A stretch of 64,000 bases of DNA from Aegilops tauschii subsp. strangulata (GCF_002575655.3 NC_053035.3:95319322-95383321); one strand, 5' to 3'; counted from the first letter of the stretch, positions 1-10,415 are shown. The notes: generated by a model from the letters alone, not told the origin. Program-made: numbers and translations.

Positions 1-477
1 TTCGTGCAGCTTCGTGAAGAGGAGGTTGCGCAAATTCCCTCGGTCAGGATGCCTCAGGTTCTCGGTGTTGATCGAGACGGTGCTCCGGAGAATGCACCCG
101 AGCTGAAGCGAGTACCCCTTGACTATTCGTTCGGGCGCCATTGGATTCCCGTCGGAGTCCACTTCAGTAACTTCCTCCTTGAGGGTGCGGAGCACGGTCG
201 GGCGCCGGTCCTTCCGTTGCCTCTTCGGTTGGCTGCCATCTGTGCGTGCGCCCCCATCATCAGTGGTGGCATCCTCGGCGGCACCATCAGTGGTGGCATC
301 CTCGGCGGCACCATCAGTGGTGGCATCAGTGGGGTCATCCTCGGTGGTACCATCAGTGGTCTCAGGATCGGTGGGGAAGGCGGCGTCCTCATACAAGTGA
401 GGTTGTTCCTCCATCTCCTGGGACAGCATCCAGAATGGCTTGACGCTCGAACCCCCGGCCTCATCGTTGTTGGCCAT
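1..477 (-). CDS. CACTA second ORF, N-terminal part (runs off window)
   Basis: On the minus strand an uninterrupted frame starts at ATG 477-475 (MANNDEAGGSSVKPFWM) and is still open at base 1, giving 159 codons here. Residues about 32-78 hold imperfect tandem decapeptides of the form DATTDGAAE, followed by a basic stretch (PKRQRKDRR). The position after TNP2 fits the second CACTA ORF, often annotated as a Ptta/En/Spm plant transposase accessory protein that binds subterminal repeats; that role is family knowledge, not seen here. A candidate splice acceptor (CCTATTTAG) sits about 8 bp upstream of the ATG. No stop or frameshift is visible in this part. The C-terminal domain that would settle the family is outside the window. 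Confidence 0.75.
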   Translation of the reverse strand, partial: MANNDEAGGSSVKPFWMLSQEMEEQPHLYEDAAFPTDPETTDGTTEDDPTDATTDGAAEDATTDGAAEDATTDDGGARTDGSQPKRQRKDRRPTVLRTLKEEVTEVDSDGNPMAPERIVKGYSLQLGCILRSTVSINTENLRHPDRGNLRNLLFTKLHE

Positions 478-544
478 GTTTCTCTCTAAATAGGAACAAA
501 GTTTGGTCAAAAAGTTGGTTATTGTCAAGGAACAAGATCATGGT

Positions 545-690
545 CTCATCATTTAGGGTTTGTCGACACCGAGGCATCCTAAAAGCTAAGCTTTTATCAT
601 TGAGGGTTTTTCGACGCCGAGGCACCCTAAAAGCCTAAGCTTTCATCATTTCGGTTTTTATCGACACCGAGGCACCCTAAAAGCCATGCA
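545..690. repeat. Tandem repeat, about 49 bp x 3
   Basis: Three successive units carry the core cgacaccgaggcaccctaaa (starts near 564, 612 and 662), separated by 48 and 50 bp. The array lies just upstream of the second CACTA ORF. The phrase catgcattagtcacaagtac also recurs at about 683 and 752. No function is evident. Confidence 0.85.
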
Positions 691-767
691 TTAGTCACAA
701 GTACGCCGGGGCACTTGATCCTACTTAATTAACTACTAAGATACCCCGGCCCATGCATTAGTCACAA

Positions 768-859
768 GTACCCCATATGTCCTATTTTTAGCAAAGTCAT
801 GCTAAAATTCACGGAAAATTTCAGCATGACCTTTGCTGAAAATAGGACATATGGAGTAC
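768..859. repeat. Long hairpin inside the CACTA element
   Basis: Two arms of about 43 bp, starting gtaccccatatgtcctattt on the left and mirrored on the right by aaaataggacatatggagta, flank a loop of a few bases. Mismatches are few. Part of the right arm and the following 40 bp resemble 7847-7960, which lies in the putative intron ahead of the transposase. Confidence 0.88.
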
Positions 860-959
860 CCGAATTTGCCGGAACGGAAGTTAATCGACATTCCGGCAAA
901 CTCAAGGGCCTCTTGGGTGGACAAGGCAAAAAAGGCCTCCATCACAACATGGAAAATAC

Positions 960-1022
960 ACCAAGCAGTATCATCTCCAAGCAGTATCATCTCCAAGCAG
1001 TATCATCTCCAAGCAGTATCAT
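960..1022. repeat. Minisatellite, 16 bp x about 4
   Basis: The 16-bp unit agcagtatcatctcca is repeated head to tail about four times, with the last copy decaying. It is non-coding and lies inside the presumed intron of the second CACTA ORF. Confidence 0.9.
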
Positions 1023-1156
1023 ATTTGTAATGACTGAAAATATTTACTTCAGGAAATATTTACTACTGTAGTTTCTGTTACAAACAAAAAAAAGACTGAA
1101 GTTTGTCCTAGCTATATTTCAGGATGATTTTTCAGTTGCTCATGCTTTTTACAAAT

Positions 1157-1290
1157 TGTAGCTACTGTTTTTTATACCTAAACAAAATTGCCCTAGCTAT
1201 ATTTGCTACTGTTTTTATACCTAATTTTTTGCTACTGTTTTTTTAATTTGCTACTGCTTTTTTTTATTTGCTACTGTTTTTTTATACATA
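1157..1290. repeat. Degenerate tandem repeat of ttgctactg + T-run
   Basis: The phrase ttgctactgttttttt, with variable T-run length and sometimes followed by atacctaa, recurs about five times. It reads as a slippage-prone array in AT-rich intronic DNA of the CACTA element. Confidence 0.75.
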
Positions 1291-3190
1291 CACCACCAAA
1301 GTCCAAAGAGTAACCACTTATTAGCTACCAGGAGTAAGTAAGTAACTAAATACACTTGTATAACAAAATAAATCAGAAACTTAGTTTTCAGTGTAATGAA
1401 ACTAGTTTTCAGTTTTAATTTTCTGTTTTTTGCACAGGTCACTAGCTTCAGATTTTTTCCTCAGGTATAAGTTGATGCTTTTCTTCATATTTGCCATATG
1501 AAAAAATTAGGATGCTATCATCCTATATTTTGCCATGCTAAAAGATTGTGCCATGTAGAAAATTGCCATGCTACACAAACATCAATGAACTGTAAATTTC
1601 ATCAGAGTTGGATTACCCATAAAAGAAGCTCACAGCACTATTCATTTTAGATTTTTTTATGATCATCTAAATCGTAGTACTCGGTAAACACTGTTGCACA
1701 AAGAAGTCCACGGTGGCCTTACAAAATTTATAAGTAGCAATGCACTTTCACTGTTCACTAGCACACAAACAAAACATAGGACATGTGACTACATTTAGAT
1801 TTCTGACACTCCCAGCAAGGCAGAAATGCAAAGTTCCCAATATGGTTTCTCTAGCGAGGGAAGAAAACTCACCAAGCTGTTTCAGATCCCGCAACCTGGA
1901 TGAAATGATGCAATGAAATGAACACATAATTAGGCCAACTAGAAAGTTAAAATAGGCAAATGTGCAGCGGCGATTTGGGAAAACTCAAGTCACCTCTGAA
2001 ATTCCTCTGTATCCACAAATTCACGGGCCAACTGCACATCAGAGGAAGTAATTGTTAGTGAAGAAAAGTGAATAGCTTAAGGAACGGAAATTACCAGAGA
2101 AAGTGACTCTTATTACAGATGATGAATAGTTGGGAGTAGAAATTATCTACAGCTTCTATTTCTCAGTAGACATACAGAAAGTTAGTAATAAAAGTTGAAC
2201 TATTTTTCCATATATATGAAATAGAGAATTAGTGTGATCATTATATACTGACTGATGACTGACCACGCATCCAAGTTACATAAAGCAATTATTATTCATA
2301 ACAAGAAACAGCAGCTGTGGTGTTCTACTTGCAACGCATGCAGAGCACTGAAGCTTAAAATGGAAAACCACTTGGCCAACAGCAAGAGGACAAGGGAAGT
2401 TATGCATGATCATTAAATACTGTAGGACACAGAGAACTCCCAACAGAATCCTCAGTGGTTGAACACATTTAAGTTTTTAAAAAAGGAATGTACATATGTG
2501 CAGTATGAGATCCTGTTAACTGGTTGCAAGACTGAAGATATTCATGGCCATAAACAGAATTGACACATCACCATCTTCTTCTTCTTCCAAAATGGCATCC
2601 AACCCACTTCTCATCAACAAGAACAGAGCCTATGACTCTCACCCATGTACTGGTTAGTCAGGTCTATATTCCAAGTTCTAACTGCTATTCTAGACTTACC
2701 ATTGCCTTGCATTACAAGTACAAGATTGAGTTCTTGATCTTATGTGCAATCTAGGTGATCAACTGCATGCACCTGCACTATTATGTTCATTCTAAAAAAA
2801 CAGTATGATCAGCTACTAGTTCGGCAAAGTATTTGCAAAGTCAAACACCAGTCCAACAGAAATATGTGAACATATGCATCTATAAATAGCAGCTACAAAT
2901 TGTGTCAGGAACTTATATATGCAAAGTACATCTTAAGTTCTTAGCATCAACAGTGCGCTGCAAAGCACATCCTCATGATACAGTGGAGCTTATATTGTTT
3001 TATTACCTTAGATTGCTTGCATTTGAACACCCTCTGACATGGAACAATATTATGCTTCTGTTTCTGAAGGTTGAAAAGATGATTCTAAAGCTGAGGCAGG
3101 AGAGCAGGCTGAAAATGGGTTTTAGCATTTAACTTACAAGTAGAAGTAGAACAAACAAATAGAGGGGCACAACGGTCAGTTCAAGGCCAA
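1291..3190. other. CACTA internal non-coding DNA
   Basis: AT-rich DNA with only short, unconvincing frames. It lies between the GC-rich block at 3195-3565 and the second ORF, so it is best read as an intron or spacer of the second CACTA transcript. I see no RNA gene or recognisable protein here. Confidence 0.6.
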
Positions 3191-3194
3191 TGTG

Positions 3195-3565
3195 GTGGAG
3201 GGAGAGGAAGGAGGAGGCCAAAGGGGGAGGGAGAGGTGGGGCAGTACCTGAGGAGGCGGAGGAGGCCGGAGGGGACAAGGAGGAGTTCGGAGCGGCGCGG
3301 CGGTGGCGCGGACGAGGAGGAGGGCGAGGACGAGGACGACGGGGCGGCGTCGAGGCGTCGGGGCGTCGGGGCGGAGATGAGGACGACGGGGCGGAGAGGG
3401 GAAGGGGCAGCGGCGTCGGGGCGTCGGGGCGGAGACGAGGACGACGGGGCGGCGTCGAGGCGGCGGGGCAGCGGCGTCGGGAGAGGAGAGGGGAAGGGGA
3501 TCGAGGGCGAGGGCAAGGGAGAGAGAGGGGATAGGTTTGGGCCGGGGATAGGCGAGGGCGAGGGC
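3195..3565 (-). repeat. GC-rich minisatellite / possible leader of second CACTA transcript
   Basis: Read on the minus strand this is a C-rich tract built from repeated gcgtcggggcg and ggacgacggggcgg modules. It yields overlapping Pro/Arg/Ser-rich frames on both strands (one of 146 codons at 3129-3569 minus), as expected of a repeat rather than a gene. A candidate splice donor (CCTCCTCAG|GTACTG on the minus strand, near 3247) and the position just inside a subterminal-type hairpin pair suggest a transcribed leader. That reading is inference. Confidence 0.55.
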
Positions 3566-3567
3566 AC

Positions 3568-3650
3568 AATACTAATGGCGCACCACCCCTCGGTGCGCCA
3601 TAAGTACATCCACACTAATGGCGCACCTCACCTTGGTGCGCCATTAGTAT
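3568..3650. repeat. Internal copy of CACTA subterminal hairpins
   Basis: Two successive palindromes of the type actaatggcgcac...gtgcgccattagt, the same motif that fills the terminal array at 8298-8890, occur in the middle of the element. Subterminal motifs of this kind are normally protein-binding sites near the ends, so their internal position ahead of the second ORF is notable. Confidence 0.9.
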
Positions 3651-3714
3651 CTTTTTTTTCCCTGCTCGAGCCAACAGGTTATCTTCCACCTTACCTGATC
3701 CACACCAAGTCCCC

Positions 3715-3793
3715 TCTACTAGCTCGACTGGTCAGCAGCCAGTTCTCACACCAGGAGGTCCTGGGTTCGATTCCCAGGCTCCACAATTTTTTT
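3715..3793 (+). ncRNA. tRNA-like Pol III module with T-run terminator
   Basis: A near-perfect internal B box (GGTTCGATTCC, inside a 5-bp TpsiC-like stem ctggg/cccag) is preceded about 45 bp upstream by an A-box-like tagctcgactgg. It is followed by a run of seven T (3787-3793), the usual RNA polymerase III stop. The acceptor arms do not pair (the 3' side gctccac has no partner), so this is not a functional tRNA gene. A tRNA-derived relic or the head of a SINE is more likely. Confidence 0.5.
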
Positions 3794-3972
3794 ATAATAC
3801 AGTAATAATTTTTTATAAGACAGTAATAATTTTTTATAAGACAGTAATAAATTTTTTATAAGACAGTAATAATTTATTTATAAGACAGTAATAATTTTTT
3901 ATAAGACAGTAATAATTTTTTTATAAGACAGTAATAATTTTTTATAAGACAATAATAATTTTTTTTAAAATA
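3794..3972. repeat. AT minisatellite, about 21 bp x 8
   Basis: The unit acagtaataattttttataag is repeated about eight times, with length changes in the T-run. It begins directly after the tRNA-like module, like a tandemly expanded tail. Confidence 0.9.
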
Positions 3973-4218
3973 TCATCAAACAGTAATGCCGGTGGAGCGG
4001 GGGAGGGTGCGCGGGGTGCGGGGGGCCGGTGGACCGGGGGGTGCTCGGCGGCGAGGGGGACCGGATCTGGCGAGGTGGGATAGCTAGCGATCGAGATGGA
4101 GGGGGATCGAGATCGAGTGTCCATGAAATTTAAAAATATTCATGATAGTTCAAAAAGTGCCCATGAAATACAATCGAGAAATGAAGGCTACGATTTAAAT
4201 ACAATCGATCTTAGCTAG

Positions 4219-5794
4219 CTATCTGTTCACAATCTTCTTGCCCTTCTTTTTCGCAAATGGAGTTCTTCTGTGGAACGGACGTCCTTTAGGTAGGGTGGTC
4301 CTGCTTCTTCTTGTGGTGTATGCTGCTACTTCATCATCGTCGTCATGTTCGATTCTTGGGTCGCCGTACTTGTCGAAGTCTTGCTCATTGGCTACTCCAT
4401 CCATTCCGATGATCTTCCTTTTGCCTCTCCTCACGACAACACAACTGGGCTTTGATGGGTCGGTAATGAAGAAGCATTGGTCCACTTGGGAAGCCAGTAC
4501 CCATGGCTCATTTTTCGCGGTGACGTTTGCGCCTGCGGTCTTGGATTTGGCTTCGGGTATAACCATGGTGGTGAAATACCGGTCTTCTTTTAGGACGCTC
4601 TTGGCCCATCTGACAAGGAACATCGGGACCTTCTCTCCAGCGTAGCTCAGCTCCCAGATCTCCTCGATCCTTCCGTAGTATCTGTCCTTGTCGTTACCGG
4701 TGTAGGATTCCATCGTTACCCCGGAGTTCTGATAACCATCGCTCTTCATGTCCTTGGCCTCGGTGTAGAATGTGTAGCCGTTGATATCGTACGCCTCATA
4801 GGTCATCAGGTTGTGCTCGGCGCCCTGTGACAAGGCGAATATGAGTTGTTCTTCCGCGGAAGAATCCTCATGTAAAGGGTACGACAGAAGCTTCTGCTTG
4901 AACCAACGCGTGAAACATGAGTTGTGCTCTTTGAGTATATCTCCGTCCGTCCTCTGTTGGCCTCGGTCATTGTACGTCTTCTTAATAAAGGTTTTGTGCT
5001 CTACCACCCAAGGATCGACCACGTCTATGTGTTGTAGCGCGACTAGGTTTGCTCTTTCAAAGTCGGCAAGTCGACCCTCGAAGTCGACATGCATTTCGCG
5101 GCGACCCTCACGGTGACCCCATCCAGCGAGCCTGCCGAGGTGCCTGTTGACGGGCAGACCAACGGGGTTCTCGATGCCTAGATAATTCGTGCAGTAGGAG
5201 ATGCACTCTTCGGTCAGAAAGCCCCTGGCTATGCTTCCCTCTGGACGTGACATGTTGCGAACGTATCCTTTGATGACACCATTCATCCTTTCGAACGGCA
5301 TCATGCTGTGCAGGAACGTCGGCCCGAGTTGGATGATATCGTCCACGATATGGACCAGCAGATGCACCATAACGTCGAAGAATGCGGGCGGGAAGTACAT
5401 CTCAAGCTCGCATAGTATCACCACGATCTCTTCCTGTAGCCTTCTGAGTTGCCTCACGCCAACAGACTTCCGAGAGATGATGTCGAAAAAGTTGCATAGG
5501 CCAAATAGCGTTTCACGGACGTGCGCGTCCATGATCCCACGGATTGCAACTAGAAGTATCTGCGTCATCAGCACGTGATAGTCGTGAGACTTCATCCCGC
5601 TGAACTTCAGCTTCGCTAGGTCTAGGTATCTGCTTATCTTCCCCGCGTAACCGTAAGGAAGTTTTACTCCTACGAGGCAGGTGAAAAACTGCTCAATCTC
5701 CTCCTGACTTAGAGTGAAGCACGCGGGAGGGTAGTCATTTCCGGTCTTCTTGGCCTTTTTGCCTTTGCGACGACTTTCCGTGTCCTGCTTCGCC

Positions 5795-5849
<55 letters not shown>

Positions 5850-7817
5850 ATATAGCGTGAAGCTCCTGCCTGATGCCCATTGATTTCAAGTCTGCCCTTG
5901 CTTTCGGCCCATCTTTGGTCCTCTCTGGCATGTTGAGCAGGGTACCAAGCAGACTCTCGCACACGTTCTTCGTGATATGCATGACATCAAGGCTGTGAGG
6001 CACACGGTGGATCTTCCAGTACGGCAAGTCCCAGAAAACAGACCTCGTTTTCCATACCTTCAGCAGCGGCTCTGGCGCCTTTCGCTTCTTTCCCGGCTCT
6101 GGCGCCTCTTGCTTCTTTCCCAGCAGTGGGCAGTCTTTCCAATTTTTCAACAGCTCGTCTATTTCCTCGCCGCTCCTCGTACGCGGGCGTCCTCGGGGTT
6201 CGGTTTCACCATCGAATAGATCCTTGCGTTTTCTCCACGGGTCATCGTCGCGAAGCCACCTTCGATGTCCCATGAACACGGTTTTCGAAGACCCGGGATC
6301 TCTATCTAGCTGGCGATACGTTGTGTCATCCATGCACCTGACGCATCCAGAAAATCCGTGGACCACCTGCCCTGCGAGATATCCGTAACCGAGATAGTCG
6401 TGCACCGTCGTGAGCAGCGCGGCTCTCATAGGGAAATATTCTTTCTCTGCGGCGTCCCACGTATTGGCCGGCGTTTTCCACAGCGTGTCTAGCTCCTCTT
6501 TCAGCAGCCCCAGATATAGATTGATGTCGTTCCCTGGTTGTTTCGGTCCTTCGATTAGCATACTCATGTGAATGTACTTCCTCTTCATGCGCAACCAGGG
6601 GGGAAGGTTGTACATCCACACAAACACAGGCCAGGTGCTATGTGTGCTTCTCTGGCTGCCAAACGGATTGACTCCATCGGTGCTCGCGCCCAGCACGATG
6701 TTCCTTGGATCGTCCCCAAATTCTAGGTCTTCGAAGTTCAACGCTTGCCACTGGCTCGCATCCTTAGGGTGACTCGGCATCTTGTCTTTTTTATCTATCT
6801 CCGGATCATTTGCGTCATCTTCTCGCTTCTTCTCCTCCCTATCCGCGTGCCAACGCAGGAGCTTTGCTACCTTAGGGTCCGCGAAATACCGCTGCAGACG
6901 AGGAGTGATCGGAAAGTACCACACCACTTTTCGAGGAGCTTTCTTCCTCTTCTTGTATCGAGTGACGCCGCACACCAGACATATGGTAGACTCCGCGTGC
7001 TCGTCCCGATAAATGATGCAATTGTTCATGCACACATGGTATTTCACGTGCGGTAAATCCAGAGGACACACGATTTTCTTCGCCTCCTTCAAACTGGTCG
7101 GGCACTTGTTCCCCTTGGGAAGACGTTCGTGCCAGAATGACATGTTCTCGTCGAAGCATGCGTCGGTCATTTTGTGTTTTACCTTCATCTCCAGAGCCAT
7201 GAGCGTTACTTTCAGGCGGGTATCCTCGGGCCTGCATCCTTCATACAATGGAGTAACCGCGTCTAACTCAGTTGATCCATCTTGGCTTTCTCTCGGGCGG
7301 CAGCTCTTGCGTTATCCGTCTGCTTGAGAAGCAGCTCTTGAATATGAGGGTCCTGCACCCAGCCCATCGATGGTCCAGCGTCGTCTGCTCCGCCGGCATC
7401 ATCATCTTCATGATCATGCCCGTCGTCTGCTCCGGCATCTTCCTCATCATCATGTCCTGCATCTTCTACATGATGACTGTGTACAGCATCACCGTCGTGA
7501 TCATCTCCTGGGGATTCTTCGTCTTCTCGCCCGCCCGAGCCGCGGTGGTTGTCTTGCTGCCCTTCCTCATCATTTCTTGCCCGGCCCCCATGGACGACTT
7601 CGTAGTCATCTTCATCACCTTGCCACCGATAGCCATCCATGAAACCACGCAAGAGCAGGTGGTCCCGCACCTGCCAGGATTCCGGGTCCGCAATAAGGCT
7701 CTTCAGCTTGCATCTTCGACACGGACATCTTATCTCCGTCTCGTTCTTTTGAAGCATCTCGGCCTTCGCGGACCTCAAAAACCTATTCACGATGCCTTCG
7801 GTCATCATGCGGACCAT
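4219..7817 (-). pseudogene. TNP2-type CACTA transposase, one frameshift
   Basis: Encodes the cut-and-paste transposase of the CACTA element. The likely first codon is 7817 (MVRMMTEG), just after a candidate acceptor (CTACCCCGCAG). The first segment carries a transposase-associated domain with CPCRRCK and HLLLRGFMDGY, then a Glu/Asp/His-rich linker. A loss of one base near 7270 ends that frame after KMDQ, and the next frame resumes at 7248 with 1009 residues. In the latter: a Cys cluster (CMNNC...CLVCG, about 73-94); the TNP2 core (LPPWLRMKRKYIHMSMLIEG about 215-234, LDVMHITKNV about 420); an Asp run about 467-483 from a trinucleotide repeat; a DUF4218-like segment (about 600-690, MYFPPAFFDVMVHLLVHI); a DUF4216-like segment (about 830-910); and a basic tail. 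Apart from the frameshift the frame is open, so inactivation looks recent. A small intron at 7263-7248 is too short to explain the shift. Confidence 0.88.
5795..5849. repeat. TCA/GAT trinucleotide microsatellite within TNP2
   Basis: About 18 uninterrupted trinucleotide units encode a run of roughly 17 aspartates between the TNP2 core and the DUF4218-like part of the transposase. Confidence 0.97.
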
Positions 7818-7823
7818 GGTCGC

Positions 7824-8260
7824 CTGCGGGGTAGAGCAAAACGATATTTTAGAACCAAGAAAAAATTTGGCATGACTTTCCCTAAAAATAGGACCAAAAA
7901 GAATGCTTAATGCCAAAATTCTCACCGAAACGGAAATGAATCAACATTCCGGCAAAATATTGGCAACTACCGCATTTCAAATACCGGTACACCTCCAAAC
8001 ACAAACACATATGCAACACCACAAACATATGCAACACCACGAACATACATAGATCTAGCTAGGCCATAAAAAGTGCATGTGCACATTGTTGTAGGGAGAA
8101 CAACATAAATATAGCTTCCCCCCTTACTTACCTATCAAAACAAGGTAATTTAACCACTTAAATTGAATGAATCTATGGTGGAAATGAGGTGAAAAAGAGG
8201 AGGCACCCGAGACAAGGAGGAGGTGGAGAGAATGAAGTGGGGAGAAAGTGAGTGTGGGTA
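7824..8260 (-). promoter_or_regulatory. Transposase 5' leader and candidate intron
   Basis: On the minus strand a pyrimidine-rich leader (around 8260-8140) is followed by a consensus donor TTGATAG|GTAAGTAAGG (exon end 8132). A consensus acceptor CTACCCCGCAG lies just before the first plausible ATG, giving a 308-bp intron at 7824-8131. The intron contains a block (about 7847-7960: ggcatgacttt, aaaaataggac, acattccggcaaa) shared with 820-900, upstream of the second ORF. Confidence 0.65.
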
Positions 8261-8297
8261 GGAGAGGCTGTCCAAAATATCTTGTTGCTGCCCACTT

Positions 8298-8890
8298 ACT
8301 AATGGCGCACCAACTCTAGATGCGCCATTAGTAATCCAGGTTACTAATGGCGCACCTCCTGGTGGTGCGCCATTAGTATGTTTGGACAGGCGCACTAGTT
8401 AAAAAAAAACTTTTTATACTAATGGCGCACCCTGGGCCTGGTGCGCCATTACTAGTTACAACTAGTAATGGCGCACCGTGTGCAGGATGCGCCATTAGTA
8501 TGTTTGGACAGGCGCACTAGTTAAATTTTTTTTTGATACTAATGGCGCACCCTGGTCCACGTGCGCCATTAGTAGTTTCAACTACTAATGGCGCACTGTC
8601 TCTGGATGCGCCATTAGTATGTTTGGACAGGCGCACTAGTTAATTTTTTTTTATACTAATGGCGCACCCTGGGCCTGGTGCGCCATTAGTAGTTTCAACT
8701 ACTAATGGCGCACGGTGTCTGGATGCGCCATTATTATGTTTGGACAGGCGCACTAGTTAATTTTTTTTTCATACTAATGGCGCACCCTGGGCCAGGTGCG
8801 CCATTAGTAGTTTCATCTCTAATGGCGTATCAGAAGGTGGTGCGCCATTAGTATATACTAATGGCGCACGGCTTGTCTGGTGCGCCATTA
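8298..8890. repeat. CACTA subterminal repeat array
   Basis: More than ten palindromes of actaatggcgcac / gtgcgccattagt are arranged in a higher-order unit of about 120-125 bp. Each unit holds two hairpins, then tatgtttggacaggcgcact and agttaa plus a T-run. About four higher-order copies are present. Subterminal repeats of En/Spm-type elements bind transposon-encoded protein (family knowledge). Confidence 0.95.
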
Positions 8891-8909
8891 GTGTCAATCC
8901 CATCTATAG

Positions 8910-8926
8910 CCCTTTTTCTAGTAGTG
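8910..8926 (-). repeat. CACTA terminal inverted repeat
   Basis: On the minus strand the sequence is CACTACTAGAAAAAGGG, the canonical terminal motif. The matching left terminus is outside the window. Confidence 0.95.
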
Positions 8927-9359
8927 TCCCGGTGGGAGTAGGACTCCCCTTGGGGCGCGCCTAGGAGGCCGGCCTCCTCCCCCTCCTCCACTCCTTTATA
9001 TACGGGGGAGGGGGCACCCCATAGACACACAAGTTGATGCTTGATATCTTAGCCGTGTGTGGTGCCCCCTCCACCATAATCCACCTCGCTCATATCATCG
9101 TAGTGCTTAGGTGAAGCCCTGTGCCGGTAGCTTCATCATCACCGTCATCACACCGTCGTGCTGACGAAGCTCATCCCTGACACTCTACCGGATCATGAGT
9201 TCGTGGGACGTCACCGAGCCGAACGTGTGCAGATCGTGGAGGTGCCGTACCTTTGGTGCTAGGATCGGTCCATCGTGAAGACATACGACTACATCAACCG
9301 CGTTGGCATAACGCTTCCTCTTACGGTCTACGAGGGTATGTAGACAACACTCTCCCCCT
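8927..9359 (+). mobile_element. LTR-retrotransposon LTR fragment
   Basis: GC-rich promoter-like DNA with a TATA-like tttatatac at 8995-9003, then a leader-like stretch resembling the downstream part of wheat LTRs (catcaaccgcgttggcataa, ctacgagggtatgtagacaa). It is cut on the left by the CACTA terminus and on the right by the start of the next gypsy LTR. No coding sequence. The family was not determined. Confidence 0.6.
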
Positions 9360-9522
9360 CGTCGAGGGAGTCCTGGACTAAGGGGTCCTCAGGCATCCGG
9401 CCTATTATCTATTGGGCCAGACTGATGGGCTGTGAAGACATGAAGGCCGAAGACCGTACCTGTGTCCGGATTGGACTCTACTTGGCGTGGAAGGCAAGCT
9501 TCGCGACCAACTATGAAGATTC
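9360..9522 (+). repeat. Outer gypsy 5' LTR, first part
   Basis: Begins with gtcgagggagtcctggacta and proceeds to the GATTC target duplication at 9518-9522. It is contiguous in sense with 16810-17130 once the nested element is removed. Confidence 0.85.
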
Positions 9523-10415
9523 TGTCGGCGTCCTGGGAATGGGGGTCCCCAGACTTGCCTGCCTCCGGCCCACGGCGTGGCTAAGCCAGCAGGCCGTACG
9601 ACCCATCTTCATCAACAAGGCATCCAAGACCCTCGCGAGGGGCCAAGCCTCGTGAGGCGGACGACGCAAGACCTCCTCAGGAGTGGCCTAGTCAGGCAGG
9701 CTCGCGAGGAGCGGAGATATCAAGGCGGGGCAAACCTCACGAGGCTCTCGTGACGTGAGCCATGACGATCGGCACCAGGCGGGCGCCAGCGCGCGCAGCG
9801 TCCTTGTTTCCTCTTTGGTGCTAAGGAAGCAGGCGCAGGCGAAGAGTACCGAGGCATCAGGCAAAGGTTGCTATATTGGTGCAACGAGACCAAGACTAGG
9901 AGGACGGCAAGACGGAGGTCATCGTGGAGCCCCGGACGGCGTCACCACCAGAGCCTTTCGCAGGCGAAGACCACTTTTGTCAGGATAGCTTGTACTAGCT
10001 GTCCCCCTTCGAATTTGCCCGCCGTTGTTGGCTCCCTTCCCGCTCAATATTTGGGAAGAGGACCAGGGCCTATATAAGTAGAGCTACCACCACAGTAGGG
10101 GCGTCGAGCAGTTCATCCAGCTCTCACCCACTAAGTCACCAAGCACAAGAACACCTCAACCTCAGAAGGTTGTTCCTGCCCTTGTACTGTTCTTCATCAG
10201 CCCAAGAGGCAATCCACCACCACACACTGGAGTAGGGTATTACACCACAACGGTGGCCCGAACCAGTATAAATCTAGTGTCACTATGTGTTGTGAGTTCG
10301 TTGAGTTCGTCCGCGAGATCTTAGCGAGCTAGGGCGTAGATTGGTAGGAGGGAAAGACTTCGCGCGCACCCTAGTGTTCGAACCTTAAGGGTTTGCCGGA
10401 ACCCCACATCCGACA
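9523..10415 (+). repeat. 5' LTR of nested GC-rich element
   Basis: TATA box tatataag at 10071-10078. Compared with the 3' LTR it has an extra ggccaagcctcgtgag-type segment near 9640 and lacks an 11-bp duplication (gcgggcgccag) seen near 16160. The copies otherwise differ at only a few bases, so insertion was fairly recent. Confidence 0.95.

Larger units (their letters stand above)
1..8926 (-). mobile_element. CACTA (En/Spm) DNA transposon, partial, minus strand
   Basis: The right boundary is a CACTA terminal repeat ending at 8926 (on the minus strand CACTACTAGAAAAAGGG). Reading inward on the minus strand there follow a subterminal array of palindromes (8890-8298), a pyrimidine-rich leader with a candidate intron (about 8260-7824), a TNP2-type transposase with one frameshift (7817-4219), more subterminal-type hairpins (3650-3568), a GC-rich leader and a second ORF (477 to beyond base 1). 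This gene order, transposase first and a second ORF afterwards, is the usual CACTA layout. The left end and the 3-bp target duplication lie outside the window. The broken transposase implies this copy needs help to move. The element sits against an LTR-like fragment that starts at 8927. Confidence 0.92.

Noticed and set aside
4..489. 161-codon plus-strand ORF over the first CACTA ORF
   Set aside because: Shadow of the minus-strand ORF with DATTDGAAE repeats; its Gly/Ile repeats are the antisense of those repeats.
3715..3793. Functional tRNA gene
   Set aside because: The acceptor arm does not pair and the D arm is irregular; only the B box and TpsiC-like stem are good.
3129..3805. Pro/Arg-rich proteins on both strands (114-189 codons)
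   Set aside because: Overlapping frames on opposite strands of a GC-rich repeat; composition effect without conserved domain.
8298..8890. CRISPR-like or satellite array of short palindromes
   Set aside because: The palindromes are the subterminal repeats of a CACTA element ending in a clear terminal repeat at 8926.
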